The notes: generated from the sequence alone by a model not told the origin. DNA of 64,000 bases from Commensalibacter melissae (GCF_009734185.1 NZ_CP046393.1:426501-490500); one strand, 5' to 3'. Shown: positions 53,476 to 63,561, counted from the stretch's first letter. Program-made: numbers and translations.

Positions 53476-55551
53476 ATGGATAATTCTAATCAACCAGATA
53501 ATCAGATACAACAATCCTTGTTGGATTCAGTTGCAAAGATGGATCAGGCATTAGAAAAATTTTCTTTAGCTTTTTCTACACATTCATCAGATAATCCGGA
53601 ATCTTCATCAATCCTTTCAACAAATTTACAAATCATAATTGATAATCAAAATTCTGCGAATGAAAAACTTGATAACTTAAATCAGTTGAATAATTTGTCT
53701 AAATTAGGAAAGCTAGATAAACTTGATGATTTAGATATTTTGAAAAATTCATTATATGAAAAGTCCGATCATGATGGAAAGGGAGAATCATTTCTTGCTG
53801 CGGTAAGCAAATTAGAAAATTCTTTTGATAGTTTTAAGGGGGCAATTTCCGAACTGGCAGATCGTTTCTTGACGATAAGGGACATAAGTAATATTACAGA
53901 TGATAATAGTGCAATGCAACAAATGGCTAGCATGACAAATTCATCTGTATCGGATGTTTATCAAGCTGTAAATGTTGGTAATCGTTATGGGGCGAATAAA
54001 TCTGAAAGTTTGATGTTTTATAAAGAAATGGCGAATATAAATTCTGCCATTTCCACCAATAAAACAAATAGTTTACTTAATTATCCAGAATTACAAGAAT
54101 TAGATAAGGTAGCTCCCAGTCAGCGAGTTTTACAAAGGGGTGATGACAAGGGGCATAATTTTACTGTACTTGAGCGCTTGGAAAATATTCGTAAGGCTTT
54201 AGCCACTTTACAAAAAGTTAATCCGGATCGTGCAAATATTATTGCTAGAAAATTGGCTCATGACAATGTTCATATTTATGATCAATTGACTGCGCCTGAA
54301 CATGATATTATTGATGCTAAATCAAAAAGAGTTCAAACCTATGGATATCAAAATATATTTTTAGAAGAACAAAAAAATTCTAATTTAGAAGGAAATAACG
54401 AAACCAATCAAATTTTATCAGAAGCGTCAAACGCTAGTGCAAAATTAGATAATATTAAAAATCAAAATAACTTATTAGCAGCTGAAAAATCCGCCGGTTA
54501 CATTATAAATAAATCGAATTTGGAAAGTGATTTATTAAAAAGGCATGGAGATACAATCGCTTCTGCAAAATCAAAGATAGCTATTACAAATGATGTTAAT
54601 GATAAGATTGATCTATTAAAAACTGTTTTTACCGCGGTTATAAGTTTTGTAGCAACAATTGCGACATTTAAAGGAGTTTTAGGAAAGGGTGGTTCAGGAT
54701 TGGCAAATATTGCCAAATCCTTACTGAAAAATGGTAGTAAAGCTGATAAATTTATTTCTAAAATACCTGAAATTGGTGCTATAGGTAAAAAAGCTAGTGG
54801 ATTAGGTAAAATATGGAATAAAGTTTCTGGTATAAGTGCTGTCAAAAAGGGAACTGGTTCCGTTATAGGGAGTATTGGTCATACAGCTTTGAAAATTTCA
54901 GGAATATTCGGATTAACTGGAGGAGTAAAGGCTGTTGGGGATGAGTTAGAGCATGTTGTAACTAAGATTCCTCATTTTGGTAATGCTGATCGCATGATGG
55001 GAAAAGTTGCAGCTTTTGGTGCACGTCATATATTACCTAAAATAGCAGGTTTATTTGCTGGACCTGCTGGGTGGGCTTTTGATGCGATGTCATTAGGTTA
55101 TGATTTGTATAGTTTGTATAACTACATGACAAGTAAAGATAGTAAGGCTGCATCTCCTCCTTTGAAAAAACCAATACTCGCTTCTTCTATGGTTAATCAG
55201 TCGGGCAATACCATCGCGGCGGGTGTGGGTGGTACAGCTGTTGGAATCGAAGCATATAAAGCCTATCAAGGTACGATTGGTAATTCACAAAAACATTCTT
55301 TATCATCAGGTAATGATAATGTTCAAATGAGTAAACTACTGGCAAATGATGGACAAATAAATAAGGTTAATCCTTCTTTTAATAAGATAATGAATTGCAT
55401 GACTAATAATAATCAGCAATATCGAATTAACATTATTGTACAACCCTCAAGTGCTGATCCCATGATGATAGCACAACAGGTAAAACAGCAATTGAGCCTT
55501 AGTTTTCCATTTTCTAACGCGGTACAATCTTATAAAGCTATCAATTGTTAA
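53476..55551 (+). CDS. Tail tape measure protein
   Basis: A 691-residue, helix-rich protein directly after the chaperone gene. The N-terminal part has coiled-coil repeats (LNQLNNLSKLGKLDKLDDLD); the middle has hydrophobic segments (LLKTVFTAVISFVATIATF, and later ILPKIAGLFAGPAGWAFDAM) that could insert in the inner membrane during DNA entry. Length would correspond to a tail of roughly 100 nm. No lysozyme or peptidase domain is recognised. Confidence 0.75.
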   Translation: MDNSNQPDNQIQQSLLDSVAKMDQALEKFSLAFSTHSSDNPESSSILSTNLQIIIDNQNSANEKLDNLNQLNNLSKLGKLDKLDDLDILKNSLYEKSDHDGKGESFLAAVSKLENSFDSFKGAISELADRFLTIRDISNITDDNSAMQQMASMTNSSVSDVYQAVNVGNRYGANKSESLMFYKEMANINSAISTNKTNSLLNYPELQELDKVAPSQRVLQRGDDKGHNFTVLERLENIRKALATLQKVNPDRANIIARKLAHDNVHIYDQLTAPEHDIIDAKSKRVQTYGYQNIFLEEQKNSNLEGNNETNQILSEASNASAKLDNIKNQNNLLAAEKSAGYIINKSNLESDLLKRHGDTIASAKSKIAITNDVNDKIDLLKTVFTAVISFVATIATFKGVLGKGGSGLANIAKSLLKNGSKADKFISKIPEIGAIGKKASGLGKIWNKVSGISAVKKGTGSVIGSIGHTALKISGIFGLTGGVKAVGDELEHVVTKIPHFGNADRMMGKVAAFGARHILPKIAGLFAGPAGWAFDAMSLGYDLYSLYNYMTSKDSKAASPPLKKPILASSMVNQSGNTIAAGVGGTAVGIEAYKAYQGTIGNSQKHSLSSGNDNVQMSKLLANDGQINKVNPSFNKIMNCMTNNNQQYRINIIVQPSSADPMMIAQQVKQQLSLSFPFSNAVQSYKAINC

Positions 55552-55695
55552 AAATTTACTTATTAAAAAACGAAAAATATAATCTTAATTTTTATTTATT
55601 TAAGATAATTTTATAATATTTATAAATATTCTTTTAAATTTAAATAATTTATTTGTTGGTTCTAATTTAAAAGAGCCTCGATATTGGAGGATGTT

Positions 55696-56358
55696 ATGGC
55701 TATAAAAATAGGGGCTGATAATATTTTGTCCTCTTATGCCCAGAGTGCTGGGTGGAAGCTATTAAATCAATTGGTTAATACAGATTCCAAATTCGGTTTT
55801 TTCGATAAAAATGGAAATCCATTTTATGAAACCGGATTAAAAAAAAATGAAATAAAAATCTTAAATAAAACATTAAGTTTTTCTATGGGCAATAATGTAG
55901 CCGAGGCAGGGGTTATTTATTTAAAGTATAAAAAAGAATATAAAACTTCAACTGCACCTGTCGAAGGTGGAAAAGTTGTCGCATATAATCTGGTAGAGCA
56001 ACCCAGAACGGGACAAGTCACTTATGTTTCAACAGGAACTCAAAAACAACGGAAATTATTTGAGGATGTTTTGGAACATGCGGAAAATTCTACAAATGTA
56101 TACATTTTACATACAGCGGAACGTTTGATTAACAATGTTAAAATAAATGCTCATTCTGTTGAACGAAATTCATCAAAAGGTTTTCAACTTGTACGATACT
56201 TAATTGATTTTCAGGAAATTATATCCACACCAAAGAATATTACCATTAAAAATGCGCGAGCCTATTCTAACGACAGTGTAAGTCAGGGAACAACTCAACC
56301 TCATGCTTTAAATGGTAATCAGAAACAAGCGGCTAACAAAAGCCAAAAACCTTATTAG
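55696..56358 (+). CDS. Baseplate/tail-tip protein (unassigned)
   Basis: 220 residues. ATG at 55696 follows GGAGG at 5 bases; a TTG at 55684 is less likely. GADNILSSYAQSAGWKLLNQ, then GKVVAYNLVEQPRTGQVTYV and VRYLIDFQEI point to a beta-rich virion protein such as a DUF6046-like baseplate subunit. It precedes the plug and hub genes, as in related myophages. Ends in a polar Asn/Gln/Lys tail. Confidence 0.6.
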   Translation: MAIKIGADNILSSYAQSAGWKLLNQLVNTDSKFGFFDKNGNPFYETGLKKNEIKILNKTLSFSMGNNVAEAGVIYLKYKKEYKTSTAPVEGGKVVAYNLVEQPRTGQVTYVSTGTQKQRKLFEDVLEHAENSTNVYILHTAERLINNVKINAHSVERNSSKGFQLVRYLIDFQEIISTPKNITIKNARAYSNDSVSQGTTQPHALNGNQKQAANKSQKPY

Positions 56359-56383
56359 TCAGATTGATAGGTAATAATACGAA

Positions 56384-56701
56384 ATGCAACTTATACAGAT
56401 TTCACCTATTGAGGCTCAGCAGTTTATTCTTACTCTTGAGGGAATGGATTATCGTTTTCGCCTGTTGGATAGAGGAAATGTTGGTGTGTTCCTTGATGTT
56501 TATTATGGTGCAGTACCATTATTAACAGGAATTTTATGTCTGGATCGGGTTCGATTAATCCGTTCTGCTTATCTTGAATTTCCTGGAGATTTAATGTTTG
56601 TTGATCAGCAAGGATTTAATCATCCATCTTATAAAGATTTTGGTAATCGTTATTTGCTTTATTATCTCGAAAGTGGAATTGATGATGGGATAGGTATATA
56701 A
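56384..56701 (+). CDS. Baseplate plug-like protein (Pam3 gp18-like)
   Basis: A 105-residue protein. FILTLEGMDYRFRLLDRGNV, FLDVYYGAVPLLTGILCLDR and YKDFGNRYLLYYLE match the small baseplate plug domain known from Pam3-type phages. Its TAA overlaps the ATG of the hub gene by one base. Confidence 0.75.
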   Translation: MQLIQISPIEAQQFILTLEGMDYRFRLLDRGNVGVFLDVYYGAVPLLTGILCLDRVRLIRSAYLEFPGDLMFVDQQGFNHPSYKDFGNRYLLYYLESGIDDGIGI

Positions 56702-57774
56702 TGCTATCATCCTATGAAGAGAAAATTACTGTTATTGGTCATCGTCCTACTTTTACTACCTTTCATAAACGTTATTTAAAATTTGAATTTGTAATGGGAG
56801 TGGATGAAAATAAACGACAAAAAACGTTTGCAGATGGAAAATTAATTCTTTCGGTCGAACATCTTAAAGCGAAAGTTTCTATTAATTATCAGGGAGGGGA
56901 GAGTCTTCCAGAATGTCAATGCACGATTTATAATATGGATGAGCATTGGATCAATCAATTATCAACATTGGGTCAATATAAAAAAGAGTCAAATGGGTTT
57001 GGCAATTATTTGATCATATATGCAAGTCTGGAAAACAGTTCCGATAAAAAAATTATATATAATAAAATATTTGAAGGCGGTATAACAGTTGCTTATGCAG
57101 ATTATGGCAGTGCACCTGATCTTGCTTTCCATGTGAATGCAATGGTTGCAGCAGGATTAAATCTGACTCCAGCTAAATCCATTTCATTCAAAAATAAAAC
57201 ACCTGTCGCAACTGTTGTGCAAACAATTATTGATAAATATAATGCATCTCTACCCTATTCTAATGGGATAGGAAGATTGAGTTTTAAAAATTATGGTGTT
57301 AATGCCGTTTTAAACAATCCCAATTATCATGATGATTTAATTGAACAAATTCGATTATGTACAAGAGATACGAAAACCCGTTTTACATTTCAGGATCAGA
57401 TTTGCAAAATCTTTCCTGAAAATATGACATTAAATGATTATGAACGTAGACTAGAAACTAATGATAGTAATAATGATAAGATAGAAGCTGTAGAAATTTC
57501 TTCCAGGAATATTTCTGTCAATAATGGAATGATCGGTTATCCTGCCTATTCAGATAGAGGTATCACTGTTCGAAGTATTTTTAATCATTCAATTCGATTT
57601 GGAGAGGAAATAGCTCTTAAATCAGAATATATTAAAAATATTAATGGAGTATGGCGATATATGGTTTCATTAAAACATGAATTATCCTGTTATACACCTG
57701 ATGGGCCATGGTTTACAAATATTGAATTGCAAAAAGATTTTTCTAAAAAAGATAAAAAAGGACATATTGGCTAA
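56701..57774 (+). CDS. Baseplate hub protein
   Basis: A 357-residue protein between the plug and spike genes, with beta-rich text (YKKESNGFGNYLIIYASLEN, RTKTRFTFQDQIC-like segment, GMIGYPAYSDRGITVRSIFN). The GMIGYPxxxxxGIxVxxLFNP motif is common in gpD/gp27-type hubs of DUF3383 phages. One-base overlaps (TAATG) with both neighbours suggest coupled translation. Confidence 0.75.
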   Translation: MLSSYEEKITVIGHRPTFTTFHKRYLKFEFVMGVDENKRQKTFADGKLILSVEHLKAKVSINYQGGESLPECQCTIYNMDEHWINQLSTLGQYKKESNGFGNYLIIYASLENSSDKKIIYNKIFEGGITVAYADYGSAPDLAFHVNAMVAAGLNLTPAKSISFKNKTPVATVVQTIIDKYNASLPYSNGIGRLSFKNYGVNAVLNNPNYHDDLIEQIRLCTRDTKTRFTFQDQICKIFPENMTLNDYERRLETNDSNNDKIEAVEISSRNISVNNGMIGYPAYSDRGITVRSIFNHSIRFGEEIALKSEYIKNINGVWRYMVSLKHELSCYTPDGPWFTNIELQKDFSKKDKKGHIG

Positions 57775-58550
57775 TGATGAATCCCAACAAAGGAAATAGC
57801 GTTCTTAATACGTTATGGACTATGATGGATAATGCAATCAGTCGTGTTTTTACTGCTATGCCGGTACAAGTATTATCTGTTGATACCGAAAAACGGCTTC
57901 TTGATGTAATTCCGATGCTCGCAATGTTGGATAATGAAGGAAAGGCAGTAGATCATGCGCAAATCAGTAATATTCCTTATGCAAGACAACAGGCTGGAGA
58001 TTATGGAATCATTATTGATCCTAAAATAGGTGATAAGGGCATTGTTGTTTTTGCTGCTAGGGATATTTCAAATGTTGTTTCTAGTCGTAAAAAACATATT
58101 CCGGCAAGTTATCGTAAACATTCTATATCAGATGCCATTTATATAGGATCCCTTTTAAATGAAGAACCAAGAACATGGTTAAAAATCACTGATGGTAATC
58201 TGGAGATGGCCATTGCGCCTGTGTCAAAACAATCCCCCACTACTTTCGTGAATATAAGGGATCAGGACGTAGAAATATTTTTATCTAATGGTACCGATGT
58301 AAAAATAAAAGATGATAAACTTCATATCAAAGCTTCGGATATTAATATAGAAGGTAATGTCAATATAAATGGTCAGGTCAATATTTTGGGAGAAACATCC
58401 ATTATTGGTGAGACTTCAATTATAGGGAACACTTTAATTACAGGTGCCGCTCAAACGACAGGAGATACTGTTATTGATGGAATTTCTTTTCTTGAACATG
58501 TTCATGGAAATGGTAATAAGGGTCAAGATACTACCCAACCTAAAAATTAG
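57774..58550 (+). CDS. Baseplate spike protein (gp138/gpV-like) with beta-helix tip
   Basis: 258 residues. N-terminal OB-fold typical of Gp138/gpV spikes (FTAMPVQVLSVDTEKRLLDV, then PKIGDKGIVVFAARDIS). From about residue 180 it has INIEGNVNINGQVNILGETS-type hexapeptide-like repeats that should form a triple beta helix, and ends with EHVHGNGNKGQDTTQPKN, where His-x-His may bind the apical metal ion. It punctures the outer membrane on tail contraction. Confidence 0.85.
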   Translation: MMNPNKGNSVLNTLWTMMDNAISRVFTAMPVQVLSVDTEKRLLDVIPMLAMLDNEGKAVDHAQISNIPYARQQAGDYGIIIDPKIGDKGIVVFAARDISNVVSSRKKHIPASYRKHSISDAIYIGSLLNEEPRTWLKITDGNLEMAIAPVSKQSPTTFVNIRDQDVEIFLSNGTDVKIKDDKLHIKASDINIEGNVNINGQVNILGETSIIGETSIIGNTLITGAAQTTGDTVIDGISFLEHVHGNGNKGQDTTQPKN

Positions 58551-58650
58551 ATTTAAAATTTTTAATATATTCAAAAGGTTATTTTTTATTATTAATTATC
58601 ATAAATCATATTCTATTAAAAAATTAATTTGAAATATCAAGAACTTTATT

Positions 58651-58676
58651 AACCACTCTTTTGAGTGGTTTTTTTT
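58651..58676 (+). terminator. Terminator-like hairpin just upstream of the gp25-like gene
   Basis: AACCACTC (58651-58658) pairs with GAGTGGTT (58663-58670) around TTTT, followed by TTTTTT. It ends only about 10 bases before the start codon at 58687, within the baseplate cluster. Confidence 0.85.
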
Positions 58677-58686
58677 GAGGTTGAAA

Positions 58687-59037
58687 ATGGAATTATTATT
58701 AACTGAGGATTGGGATTTGCTGGTTGATAGAAATGGAAATATAGCAACTGTAAATGATGGGTTTGCCATTGCTCAACAGGTTGCTAACGAAATAAAATTG
58801 GAAGAGGGTGAGGGATGGTATGATGTGAACCAGGGAACACCATATTTTGCTAAAATATTGGGGGTTAATCCAAATTGGGGATTAATTAAGAATATTTTAT
58901 TGGATCGTGCTGAAAATGTTGATGGTGTTATCCGTGCTGACATGGATTTGTATGTTGATAAACAAAGGGCCTTGCATGGAAACATTTATTTAATCATTGA
59001 TACAAAGAGCGGGGAACAATTAAATGTCGTTTTCTGA
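58687..59037 (+). CDS. Baseplate wedge protein, gp25/GpW-like
   Basis: A 116-residue protein. MELLLTEDWDLLVDRNGNIA, QQVANEIKLEEGEGWYDVN and RAENVDGVIRADMDLYV resemble gp25-like baseplate proteins. ATG at 58687 has GAGG 6 bases upstream; the TTG at 58675 is rejected because it lies in the terminator. It overlaps the gpJ-like gene by 14 bases. Confidence 0.8.
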   Translation: MELLLTEDWDLLVDRNGNIATVNDGFAIAQQVANEIKLEEGEGWYDVNQGTPYFAKILGVNPNWGLIKNILLDRAENVDGVIRADMDLYVDKQRALHGNIYLIIDTKSGEQLNVVF

Positions 59038-60397
59038 CGATGACAATATTAATGCAAGAAATATCTCACCAGTTCAGCTGAGAAATTTACCGATTGTTAA
59101 AGATGTCGACACGAACATCCCTTCATTAAAATGGGGGGGACAATCCACATCAGACCATGACAAAGAATGGGGTAATACAGGTATCATATTGCCTGAAGAG
59201 CAGGATATTCTTGCAGGCGTTATTGAAGATTTTCAGAATGCCTTTAATAATCAATTAAAGTTCTTCAATAATCAAAATGAATTTTTATTATCAACCCCAC
59301 AGGGCCAACTTGCAACCTCTATGGCCGCGATAATTTCAGATCGTAACCGTTTATTGGCATATTATGTAAATCAGGTTGATCCATCTTATGCTACGGGTCG
59401 AATGCAAGATGGTATTGGTCGGATTTATTTTATTGAACGTATAAAAGCCAAAGCGACTACTGTTACCGGTATCTGTCGAGGTCAAAAAGATGTTTTGATT
59501 TCGGCAGGAACTAAAGTGCAGGATGGTGATGGAAATTTATATGAAGCGGATCAAAATTATATAATTGGTGAAGATGGCACAGTAGCTGTAAATTTTGTTT
59601 GTTTGCAAAAAGGTCCAATCAATTGTCCAGCGCATAGTTTACAAATGTATCAGCTTATTCCCGGGTGGGATAATGTTGATAATCCTACAGAAGGTATCAT
59701 TGGTAATAATGTTGAAAGCCAAGCACAGTTTGAACAAAGGCGGCGACAATCCGTAGCTTTAAATTCTGTAAATAGTGTGGATAGTATTATGGCAGCTTTA
59801 CTGAATTTAAAAAATGGCAATGGTAGCAGTGTTTGTGAAGATGTTTATGTTATTGATAATGATTCGGGAGGAGGTGTGAATAAAAACGGTGTTTTTTTAA
59901 AACCGCATAGTCTTTTTGTTTGTGTCTCTGCACCAGATGATGATTGGAGTAAACAATTAATTGCACAAACTATATGGAAGAAAAAACCACCGGGTTGTGA
60001 TATGAATGGCGATCAAATAGTCGTCATTCAGGACCAGAGTGGGTTATATTCAACACCTCCGAAATATACTATTTGTTACGCTAATGCAAAAAGAATTCCG
60101 ATCAGGTTAAAAATTACTTTAGCAAGACCACAGTTCTTACCAAAAAATGCGGTTGATCAAATAAAAACGGCAATTATAAAAGCTTTTACAGGTAATGATG
60201 GATCGAAAAAACCTAGAATTGGAAGTGAAATTCTAGCATCCAGTTTTTATGCACCTGTGCAGAGATTGGGGAGTTGGATCAGCATCATAACCTTATTTAT
60301 TGGACGAGAAATTGCCAGTTTTTCGTTGGTTCAAATGAATATTGATGAAATGCCTACATTGAATAAAGATGATGTAGAGGTAGTGTTTAATGGATGA
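59024..60397 (+). CDS. Baseplate J-like protein
   Basis: A 457-residue baseplate wedge protein of the gpJ family. IYFIERIKAKATTVTGICRG, NVESQAQFEQRRRQSVALNS and VCEDVYVIDND are family-like segments, with C-terminal RLGSWISIITLFIGRE. Overlaps the genes on both sides, as in P2-like I-J-W clusters. Confidence 0.88.
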   Translation: MSFSDDDNINARNISPVQLRNLPIVKDVDTNIPSLKWGGQSTSDHDKEWGNTGIILPEEQDILAGVIEDFQNAFNNQLKFFNNQNEFLLSTPQGQLATSMAAIISDRNRLLAYYVNQVDPSYATGRMQDGIGRIYFIERIKAKATTVTGICRGQKDVLISAGTKVQDGDGNLYEADQNYIIGEDGTVAVNFVCLQKGPINCPAHSLQMYQLIPGWDNVDNPTEGIIGNNVESQAQFEQRRRQSVALNSVNSVDSIMAALLNLKNGNGSSVCEDVYVIDNDSGGGVNKNGVFLKPHSLFVCVSAPDDDWSKQLIAQTIWKKKPPGCDMNGDQIVVIQDQSGLYSTPPKYTICYANAKRIPIRLKITLARPQFLPKNAVDQIKTAIIKAFTGNDGSKKPRIGSEILASSFYAPVQRLGSWISIITLFIGREIASFSLVQMNIDEMPTLNKDDVEVVFNG

Positions 60398-61079
60398 ATC
60401 GGTATTTTTTGATGAAAATAAACCCCCTTTATGTCTTGATTATCATGAAACAGTTATTGCGCAATATGCTAATTCACCCCGTTTACTTGCGTTAATAAGA
60501 TCATTTAGTGAAGCGATGAAAATCTGTGTTTTTTTTAGTGATTTTTATGAAAATATTTGGGATTTGAATACTGCCACAGGTAAAGGACTAGATATTTGGG
60601 GGCAGGTGGTTGGTGTTAATCGTACTGTAAAAACCCTTACGGGTTTCTTTTGGGGATTTAATGAGGAAACTTTATTATTAGCACGTCCGTATCACGATTT
60701 AACAGGTTTTAATGACTCCTTATCTTCAATAGAAGATCGTCGTACGGCTTGGGGTATGTTTCGTGATTACCAAGAGTTAGAGGGTGAAATCACATTTACA
60801 GATAAAAACTTTAAAAAGTTAATTTTCGCAAAGGCTCATGCGAACGTGAGTAATTACAATACATCAGATCTCAATTTTATTTTGATGTATATTTTTGGAT
60901 ACAATGAAAATGGGGAAAAAAATAATCATGAAATATATGTTCGAGATAATTTTGATATGTCGATAACTCTTATTTTAAATTGGCTGCCTAGTACTGATGA
61001 AGTGGCTATTATCATGAATGCAGGTTTATTGTTCAAACCAGCTGGGGTCTCGTTGAAGGTTGATATTCAGCCTAAATAA
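60390..61079 (+). CDS. DUF2612 baseplate/tail protein (gpI-like)
   Basis: A 229-residue protein. YANSPRLLALIRSFSEAM, NTATGKGLDIWGQVVGVNR and a C-terminal WLPSTDEVAIIMNAGLLFKP match DUF2612 phage proteins. It overlaps gpJ by 8 bases and precedes the fibre genes, so it probably attaches the fibre to the baseplate. Confidence 0.85.
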   Translation: MDESVFFDENKPPLCLDYHETVIAQYANSPRLLALIRSFSEAMKICVFFSDFYENIWDLNTATGKGLDIWGQVVGVNRTVKTLTGFFWGFNEETLLLARPYHDLTGFNDSLSSIEDRRTAWGMFRDYQELEGEITFTDKNFKKLIFAKAHANVSNYNTSDLNFILMYIFGYNENGEKNNHEIYVRDNFDMSITLILNWLPSTDEVAIIMNAGLLFKPAGVSLKVDIQPK

Positions 61080-61107
61080 TTAACAAATAAATATTAAAGG
61101 ACAAAAA

Positions 61108-62553
61108 ATGTCTATTCAAAGACCTGGAAAGCTTTTCTCCTCTAAATGGGCAGAATATGGTGATCGCTTTAATATCGAAGATACTGGGGCTGATTATCAA
61201 AATGGACGTGCTGATATAGAAACGGGTTTCCCACCACAAACAATGAAATCAGTCTTACAGGGAGGAGTTCCGCCCTGGGGACAGGATCATAATGGAATTT
61301 TATATAAAATTACAGAAGCTATACAATGGACACAAGGAGGGGGATTAGCCTTTTTCAATCAGGAATGGTCGAATAAAGTAGGAGGATATGCCCTTGGATC
61401 AGTTTTGAGATCGCAACGTTTTATTTATGTATTTTATATAAATATGATGGATGGTAATTTAATTGATCCAGACACAGGAAAGATAACTAGTGATTACTGG
61501 GTCAACTATGATAAACCTGGAAATAATTGGGCTGTTTTATCCATACTTTCTGATAATTCCGATAATATTTCTTTCTTGGATAGCGATACTTTTAGAATTA
61601 CTACTAAAGTTGCAGGGCCATTAGCTAATGTTTATGTAAGGCCTTCGACAAAAGAGGTTAAATTCTTAGGTACACCAGATTTTCCATTTAGAACGGTGCA
61701 AGATGCTATTAATGCTGTGCCTAATGGTGGGACAGCAACTATCTATTTGTGGTATCAAGATGAATATACCTTAATGCAGGATAATACCATGAATTTGCCT
61801 GGATTGTTGGCAAATGGATGGGATATTGGTCATCGAAATTTAAACTTTGTTCCATGGGGACAAGATGAAAGGGATAAATTTGGTAATTATAATGATGAAA
61901 CAGGAGCCTTGATTGATCAATTAAAGCATGATCTAGTCTCTTCTCACAGTGAAGAGGGGATTTGGCATTTTTCCATAATGAAAAAACCTATTATTCATAT
62001 TCCTGTTGGAGTTGATAATGTTAGTAATATGACTATTCATGGTTATATTAGAGGAGATCTTGGAGCTTCTGTAGTTTTTGAACATTTTGAATTTGTCGTT
62101 CAAAGAGGTACACAATTAGGTAATCATCAGGATGGATCTCCTTTTCATCCTTTTTTAAGTTACGTTTTTAATGGTTGTAGTTTTGTTAATTTAGATGTTT
62201 TAAATCAATTATATGGGGGTTGGGAAGGTGCAAGTAATACGATTAAATTTACTAGATGTCATACAGCTGATGAAAATGGTAATCTTGTAACAGAAGGAAA
62301 ATTTATTTGTTTAGGTCCAGCTACGACGACTTTAACCGTTGATTTTACTAGATTATCATCTGATACTGAAACATTAAATGGGCATTCATATGAACGTTAT
62401 GAAGCAAATGCTGAAGCATTTTTTAAACGTATACGTAATTATCAATCTGCACAAATGCGTCCTGTAGCTTACCGGATGAAAGGTTCTCAACCTGTGGAAA
62501 CTTTTTATTATCCCCAAGGTTTGAAAACAAGCTTAGATTTGGACTTTTCTTAA
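61108..62553 (+). CDS. Tail fibre/tailspike with beta-helix region
   Basis: A 481-residue receptor-binding candidate. The N-terminal part (RPGKLFSSKWAEYGDRFNIE, then GVPPWGQDHNGILYKITEAI) is the common baseplate-attachment domain of such fibres. From about residue 185 (VKFLGTPDFPFRTVQDAINA) the sequence has the start typical of right-handed beta-helix tailspikes, which often degrade polysaccharide. No catalytic residues can be assigned. AAAGGA precedes the ATG. Confidence 0.75.
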   Translation: MSIQRPGKLFSSKWAEYGDRFNIEDTGADYQNGRADIETGFPPQTMKSVLQGGVPPWGQDHNGILYKITEAIQWTQGGGLAFFNQEWSNKVGGYALGSVLRSQRFIYVFYINMMDGNLIDPDTGKITSDYWVNYDKPGNNWAVLSILSDNSDNISFLDSDTFRITTKVAGPLANVYVRPSTKEVKFLGTPDFPFRTVQDAINAVPNGGTATIYLWYQDEYTLMQDNTMNLPGLLANGWDIGHRNLNFVPWGQDERDKFGNYNDETGALIDQLKHDLVSSHSEEGIWHFSIMKKPIIHIPVGVDNVSNMTIHGYIRGDLGASVVFEHFEFVVQRGTQLGNHQDGSPFHPFLSYVFNGCSFVNLDVLNQLYGGWEGASNTIKFTRCHTADENGNLVTEGKFICLGPATTTLTVDFTRLSSDTETLNGHSYERYEANAEAFFKRIRNYQSAQMRPVAYRMKGSQPVETFYYPQGLKTSLDLDFS

Positions 62554-62592
62554 ATATTTTATATATTTTCAAATAGATATGGATAGTTAGCG

Positions 62593-63078
62593 ATGTATTT
62601 AATGCGAACGTTTTTTTTGAACAGCTATTGTGTATACCAGGTACTGAGACGCCCGAAGAGGGAACTGTCTGTATTTCCCCCGAAGAACGTCACATCTTAT
62701 CAGGATTACAGCGTTGATTTTTTTCATCGTTTGTCTGATGGGGAAAGGGTTGTATCCGGGACGGTTTTAGTGCATGGCCTGGGATTGAAGGTGGAGAGTG
62801 TTCTGGCGCATGACAGGTTTTTAACGGCGTTTATTTCTGGTGGCTGGGCTAGTCATTCTTATTGTCTGACCTATACAGCGCAGACAGACCGGGGCAGGAG
62901 CGTAATCCAGGAGATGATTTTGTCCACTTTTGGACATGCCGCAACAGAGCGGAGGGAGGAGAGGTTCATAAGTATGGCTTCCCAGACAAGACCGCCTGAC
63001 ATACGACCGCCATTGAATGGAATAAAGCTTATTGACCGTTATCTTCTTGATGATAACGGTTTTTTTATATGTATCTAA
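62593..63078 (+). CDS. Phage fibre-region protein, unassigned
   Basis: 161 residues with no recognised domain. From about 62,620 the base composition rises sharply above the preceding AT-rich tail genes, so the first ~10 codons may lie in a recombination joint and the start is uncertain. The end of the frame (YLLDDNGFFICI) is encoded in a terminator hairpin. Confidence 0.5.
   Translation: MYLMRTFFLNSYCVYQVLRRPKRELSVFPPKNVTSYQDYSVDFFHRLSDGERVVSGTVLVHGLGLKVESVLAHDRFLTAFISGGWASHSYCLTYTAQTDRGRSVIQEMILSTFGHAATERREERFISMASQTRPPDIRPPLNGIKLIDRYLLDDNGFFICI
63035..63066 (+). terminator. Terminator within the 3' end of the preceding ORF
   Basis: ACCGTTATC (63035-63043) pairs with GATAACGGT (63052-63060), loop TTCTTGAT, followed by a T-run. 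Confidence 0.85.
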
Positions 63079-63093
63079 GGGGAAGGAATAGGG

Positions 63094-63561
63094 ATGAGTA
63101 ACAGAAAGAGCGATTGTCAGTGTGAGGGTGTCTGCAATCTGGAGTTTTGCGAGCAGGAAACAATCGTGGCATCAGATCAGGTGACTATGTTAAATTCTAC
63201 GAATGAAATAGGGTTGCAAGATGAGCTGTTGGTTATTCGCAAGGATGGGGAACAGACGCAATTTTATCGTGCCAGGGTTGAAGAGTTTAGTTCAGGGGCA
63301 GCTTTATATTTATTGGAGAAGGCTGTTCAGTCAATGTCCAGGACAGATCCGGCAGATGGCCGTTCCCTATGGCTGAATGAGGGATTTGTCTGTCTGGCCA
63401 GCGGGGATGTATCACGATTTGGTACGGTTTCCCCGCAGGGATTAAGCAGTGCATTAAAAGAGATGTTTGCGATGCTTCCCACCCAGGATCCAGGAGATGG
63501 AAGTCCCTGGATTAACGGAGGTTTTTTAATGAAGGGTTCCGTTAAACAGGTATGTGAATAA
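63094..63561 (+). CDS. Phage tail-region protein, unassigned
   Basis: 155 residues with a Cys-rich start (SDCQCEGVCNLEFCEQE: five Cys) followed by a soluble domain (ELLVIRKDGEQTQFYRARVE). Repeated phrases DPADGRSLWLNEGF and DPGDGSPWINGGF suggest an internal duplication. Possibly a fibre-associated or adaptor protein; no family recognised. The start is a plain ATG after GGAAGGAATAGGG. Confidence 0.55.
   Translation: MSNRKSDCQCEGVCNLEFCEQETIVASDQVTMLNSTNEIGLQDELLVIRKDGEQTQFYRARVEEFSSGAALYLLEKAVQSMSRTDPADGRSLWLNEGFVCLASGDVSRFGTVSPQGLSSALKEMFAMLPTQDPGDGSPWINGGFLMKGSVKQVCE

Noticed and set aside
54498-54845. 115-codon minus-strand ORF inside the tape measure gene
   Set aside because: Shadow of the tape-measure frame, no supporting features.
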